Origin: Polaribacter sp.
GTDB lineage: Bacteria; Bacteroidota; Bacteroidia; Flavobacteriales; Flavobacteriaceae
Length of the DNA: 8,215 bases
Assembly (NCBI GenBank): GCA_029248845.1
Contig: JAQWIO010000013.1
Location: 1-8,215, forward strand
Direction: 5' to 3'
Positions 5,908-8,215 of this stretch are shown here, piece by piece. The translations under genes were made by a program, and so were the position numbers. The first letter of the stretch is position 1, and every line of letters starts with the position of its first letter. Under the pieces are notes generated by a model, which saw only the letters and a list, made by a program, of their open reading frames with translations, made no database searches and was not told the DNA's origin.

Positions 5908-6936
5908 ATGAAATTTACAGCACAACAAATTGCAGACATTTTAGAAGGGACTATTATCGGGAACCCAGAAGTAGAGGTTTCTAAAATTTCTAAGATAGAA
6001 GAGGGTGAAAAAGGGTCTTTAACTTTTCTTTCAAATCCAAAATATTATCCTTTTCTATACACTACAAATGCTTCTATTACTATTGTTGATAAGGAATTTA
6101 AGCCAGAAAAAAAAATTAGCACAACGCTGATTAGTGTTGAAAATGCATACGAATCATTTTCCAAAGTATTAGAATTTTACAATCAAATAAAAGACCACAA
6201 AGTAGGAAGAGAAGCTCCCAATTTTATATCTGAATCAGCAAAAATTGGTATCAATGAATACATTGGTGCATTTTCATATATAGGTGAAAATGTAACAATA
6301 GGCGAAAATGTAAAAATTTATCCCAATTCTTACATTGGCGACAATACATTTATTGGAGATAATTGTGTTTTATTTTCTGGAGTGAAAATTTATTCTGAAA
6401 CCATTATTGGAAATAATTGTAAAATTCATTCTGGAACTGTAATAGGTTCTGATGGATTTGGTTTTTTACCAAATAAAAATGGATCATTTAAAGCAATACC
6501 GCAAATTGGTAATGTAATTATTGAAGATAATGTAGATATTGGTTCTTCCTGTACAATAGATAGAGCTACCATGGGCTCAACAATTATAAGAGAAGGGGTT
6601 AAGCTAGACAATCAAATACAAGTCGCACACAATGTAGAAATCAGAAAAAATACAGTGATTGCAGCACAATCTGGTATTGCAGGATCAACAAAAGTTGGTG
6701 AAAATTGTATGATTGGTGGACAAGTTGGTATTGCAGGTCATTTAACATTAGGAAACAACCTAAAAATTCAAGCTCAATCTGGTATTTCTAAAAACTTAAA
6801 AGACAATTTAATTGTTCAAGGAACACCCGCTTTTGATTATTCAGATTTCAATAAAAGCTACGTTCTTTTTAAAAATTTACCCAAAATAGTATCAAAAATT
6901 AACCATATAGAAAAAGAGTTTGATGCTCAAAAATAA
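5908..6936 (+). CDS. lpxD: UDP-3-O-(3-hydroxyacyl)glucosamine N-acyltransferase LpxD
   Basis: LpxD adds a second 3-hydroxyacyl chain, from acyl-ACP, to the glucosamine amine of UDP-3-O-acylglucosamine, the third step of lipid A synthesis in the cytoplasm. This complete 342-residue protein has the N-terminal uridine-binding domain (about 1-100, with GSLTFLSNPKY at 36-46), then a left-handed parallel beta-helix of hexapeptide repeats (about 107-300; many IG-N-I units), then a C-terminal helix (about 315-342). The catalytic base is His241 in LDNQIQVAHNVEI, equivalent to E. coli His239; His278 (GIAGHLTLG) corresponds to His276. The ATG at 5908 is preferred to an in-frame TTG three codons upstream, because that TTG lies inside the -10 element and MKFTAQQIADIL is the normal N-terminus. 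It is followed after 8 bases by lpxC-fabZ on the same strand, so the two are cotranscribed. Confidence 0.96.
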   Translation: MKFTAQQIADILEGTIIGNPEVEVSKISKIEEGEKGSLTFLSNPKYYPFLYTTNASITIVDKEFKPEKKISTTLISVENAYESFSKVLEFYNQIKDHKVGREAPNFISESAKIGINEYIGAFSYIGENVTIGENVKIYPNSYIGDNTFIGDNCVLFSGVKIYSETIIGNNCKIHSGTVIGSDGFGFLPNKNGSFKAIPQIGNVIIEDNVDIGSSCTIDRATMGSTIIREGVKLDNQIQVAHNVEIRKNTVIAAQSGIAGSTKVGENCMIGGQVGIAGHLTLGNNLKIQAQSGISKNLKDNLIVQGTPAFDYSDFNKSYVLFKNLPKIVSKINHIEKEFDAQK

Positions 6937-6944
6937 AAAAAATA

Positions 6945-8215
6945 ATGAGTAAGAAACAAAAAACAATCCAAAAAGAAGTAAGTTTATCTGGCGTTGGTAT
7001 TCATACAGGTAATACTGTAAAAATGACAATAAAGCCAGCTCCTATAGATCACGGCTTTGCATTTTGTAGGGTTGATCTTCAAGGTTCGCCAATAATTGCA
7101 GCAAAAGCAGAATATGTAGTCAATACACAAAGAGGAACAAACCTTGAAAAAAATGGTGTTCAAATTCAAACTTCAGAACATGTCTTAGCTGCCGCTGTTG
7201 GATTAGATATAGATAATTTATTAATCGAAATTAATTCATCAGAACCTCCTATTATGGATGGTTCTTCAAAATATTTTATAGAAGCACTAGAAAAGGCTGG
7301 GATTGAAGAACAAGATGCAGATATAGAAGAATACATTGTTAAAGATATTATATCTTATAAAGACGAGGTTACTGGTAGTGAAATTATTTTAATGCCCTCA
7401 GAGGAATATCAAGTTACGACTATGGTAGATTTCGGTACTAAAATATTAGGCACACAAAATGCAAACCTAGCTAAAATTTCTGATTTTAAAGAAGAGATAG
7501 CAGCTGCAAGAACTTTTAGTTTTTTACATGAAATTGAAATGCTTTTAGAAAATGATCTAATTAAAGGTGGTGATTTAAATAATGCTATTGTATATGTTGA
7601 TAAAGAATTGTCTGATAGTACAATGGAAAAATTAAAAAAAGCATTCAATAAAGATGATATTGCCATAAAACCAAATGGTATTCTAGATAATCTTACTTTG
7701 CATTGGGCAAATGAAGCTGCAAGACATAAGTTGTTAGACGTAATTGGCGATTTAGCCCTGGTAGGAATTAGAATTAAAGGAAAAGTAATTGCTAATAAAC
7801 CAGGACATATGGTAAATACGCAGTTTGCAAAAAAACTAGCGAAAATTATCAAACTAGAAAAAAGAAACAACGTTCCTAAATATGATTTAGATGCAGCTCC
7901 ATTGATGGATATTCATCAAATAATGGATGTTTTGCCGCACAGACCTCCTTTTTTATTGATTGATAGAATATTAGAACTTTCTGATAAACATGTGGTTGGT
8001 ATGAAGAATGTGACTATGAATGAAAATTATTTTGTTGGTCACTTTCCAGGTTCTCCAGTAATGCCTGGTGTTTTACAAGTTGAATCAATGGCTCAATGTG
8101 GTGGAGTTTTAGTATTAAATACTGTACCAGATCCAGAAAACTATCTTACCTATTTTATGAAGATGGATAAAGTAAAATTTAAACAAAAAGTTTTACCTGG
8201 AGATACCCTAATATT
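6945..8215 (+). CDS. lpxC-fabZ: bifunctional UDP-3-O-acyl-GlcNAc deacetylase LpxC / 3-hydroxyacyl-ACP dehydratase FabZ, 3' end cut
   Basis: A single frame of 423 codons runs to the window edge without a stop. Residues 1 to about 305 form LpxC, the zinc deacetylase that commits UDP-3-O-acyl-GlcNAc to lipid A synthesis. TSEHVLAA contains Glu78 and zinc ligand His79. ARHKLLDVIGDLAL (259-272) supplies zinc ligands His261 and Asp265, and PGHMVNTQF (286-294) the catalytic His288. Residues from about 320 form FabZ, which dehydrates 3-hydroxyacyl-ACP: LPHRPPFLLIDRI (330-342), then GHFPGSPVMPGVLQVESMAQ (365-384) with catalytic His366 and Glu380. The join is in frame with a short linker rich in Lys and Asn (303-316), so this is a real fusion, as is usual in Bacteroidota, not a sequencing artefact. 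FabZ is truncated after about 105 residues; roughly 40 more are expected past the edge. The ATG at 6945 follows lpxD by 8 A-rich bases without a Shine-Dalgarno. Confidence 0.96.
   Translation, partial: MSKKQKTIQKEVSLSGVGIHTGNTVKMTIKPAPIDHGFAFCRVDLQGSPIIAAKAEYVVNTQRGTNLEKNGVQIQTSEHVLAAAVGLDIDNLLIEINSSEPPIMDGSSKYFIEALEKAGIEEQDADIEEYIVKDIISYKDEVTGSEIILMPSEEYQVTTMVDFGTKILGTQNANLAKISDFKEEIAAARTFSFLHEIEMLLENDLIKGGDLNNAIVYVDKELSDSTMEKLKKAFNKDDIAIKPNGILDNLTLHWANEAARHKLLDVIGDLALVGIRIKGKVIANKPGHMVNTQFAKKLAKIIKLEKRNNVPKYDLDAAPLMDIHQIMDVLPHRPPFLLIDRILELSDKHVVGMKNVTMNENYFVGHFPGSPVMPGVLQVESMAQCGGVLVLNTVPDPENYLTYFMKMDKVKFKQKVLPGDTLI

Noticed and set aside
6426..6611. 61-codon minus-strand frame inside lpxD
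   Set aside because: Antisense to the conserved hexapeptide repeats; its apparent repetitiveness only mirrors those repeats.
6241..6800. Short periodic repetition in DNA
   Set aside because: It reflects the hexapeptide repeats of the LpxD beta-helix at protein level, not a DNA repeat or CRISPR array; the units vary freely at the nucleotide level.
6984..7870. Minus-strand frames (7169-6984 and 7870-7409) opposite lpxC, one with a hydrophobic, membrane-like translation
   Set aside because: The plus-strand LpxC reading with zinc ligands is unambiguous. Hydrophobic antisense translations are common opposite AT-rich, Lys- and Glu-rich genes.
1..8215. tRNA or rRNA genes, insertion sequences, prophage, toxin-antitoxin or defence genes, riboswitches
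   Set aside because: Nothing in either strand resembles them; genes are tightly packed core functions with uniform AT-rich composition and gaps too short for such elements.

Overview
The window looks like ordinary core chromosome of a low-GC Bacteroidota bacterium, most likely a member of the Flavobacteriaceae. The reasons are the strong AT bias, the TAnnTTTG-type -10 elements, the lack of Shine-Dalgarno sequences, the LpxC-FabZ fusion, and a PorX-type response regulator (a type IX secretion regulator restricted to this phylum). The order DUF4258-like / alanine-dehydrogenase-like / TsaE / PorX // HD phosphohydrolase / LpxD / LpxC-FabZ matches my recollection of flavobacterial genomes. I could not search for it.

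Left part (1-856): the 5' end of a CobB-type sirtuin runs off the left edge on the minus strand. It diverges across 32 bp from a TrmH-family tRNA 2'-O-methyltransferase on the plus strand. TrmH then converges on the next gene across a short AT-rich interval.

Middle (857-4506), all minus strand, in transcription order: porX (response regulator receiver plus PglZ/alkaline-phosphatase-superfamily domain), tsaE (tRNA t6A synthesis ATPase), an AlaDH/PNT-family dehydrogenase starting 7 bp after tsaE, and a small membrane-anchored DUF4258-like protein. tsaE and the small protein each have a candidate promoter just upstream, so this is not simply one transcript.

Right part (4639-8215), all plus strand: an HD-domain phosphohydrolase that seems to start at a non-ATG codon, then lpxD, then a bifunctional lpxC-fabZ cut by the right edge. 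LpxC and LpxD carry out consecutive steps of lipid A synthesis. FabZ makes the acyl chains that feed both lipid A and phospholipids.

I found no mobile element, CRISPR array, RNA gene or defence-like cluster, and I do not think the window holds an undescribed system. The points most worth a second look are: -10 elements so close to the start codons of trmH, tsaE and lpxD that their mRNAs are probably leaderless; replacement of the catalytic histidine by glutamine in the 'alanine dehydrogenase'; and the missing ATG start, with an overlapping 13-codon mini-ORF, at the HD gene. No stretch longer than 300 bases lacks a gene.
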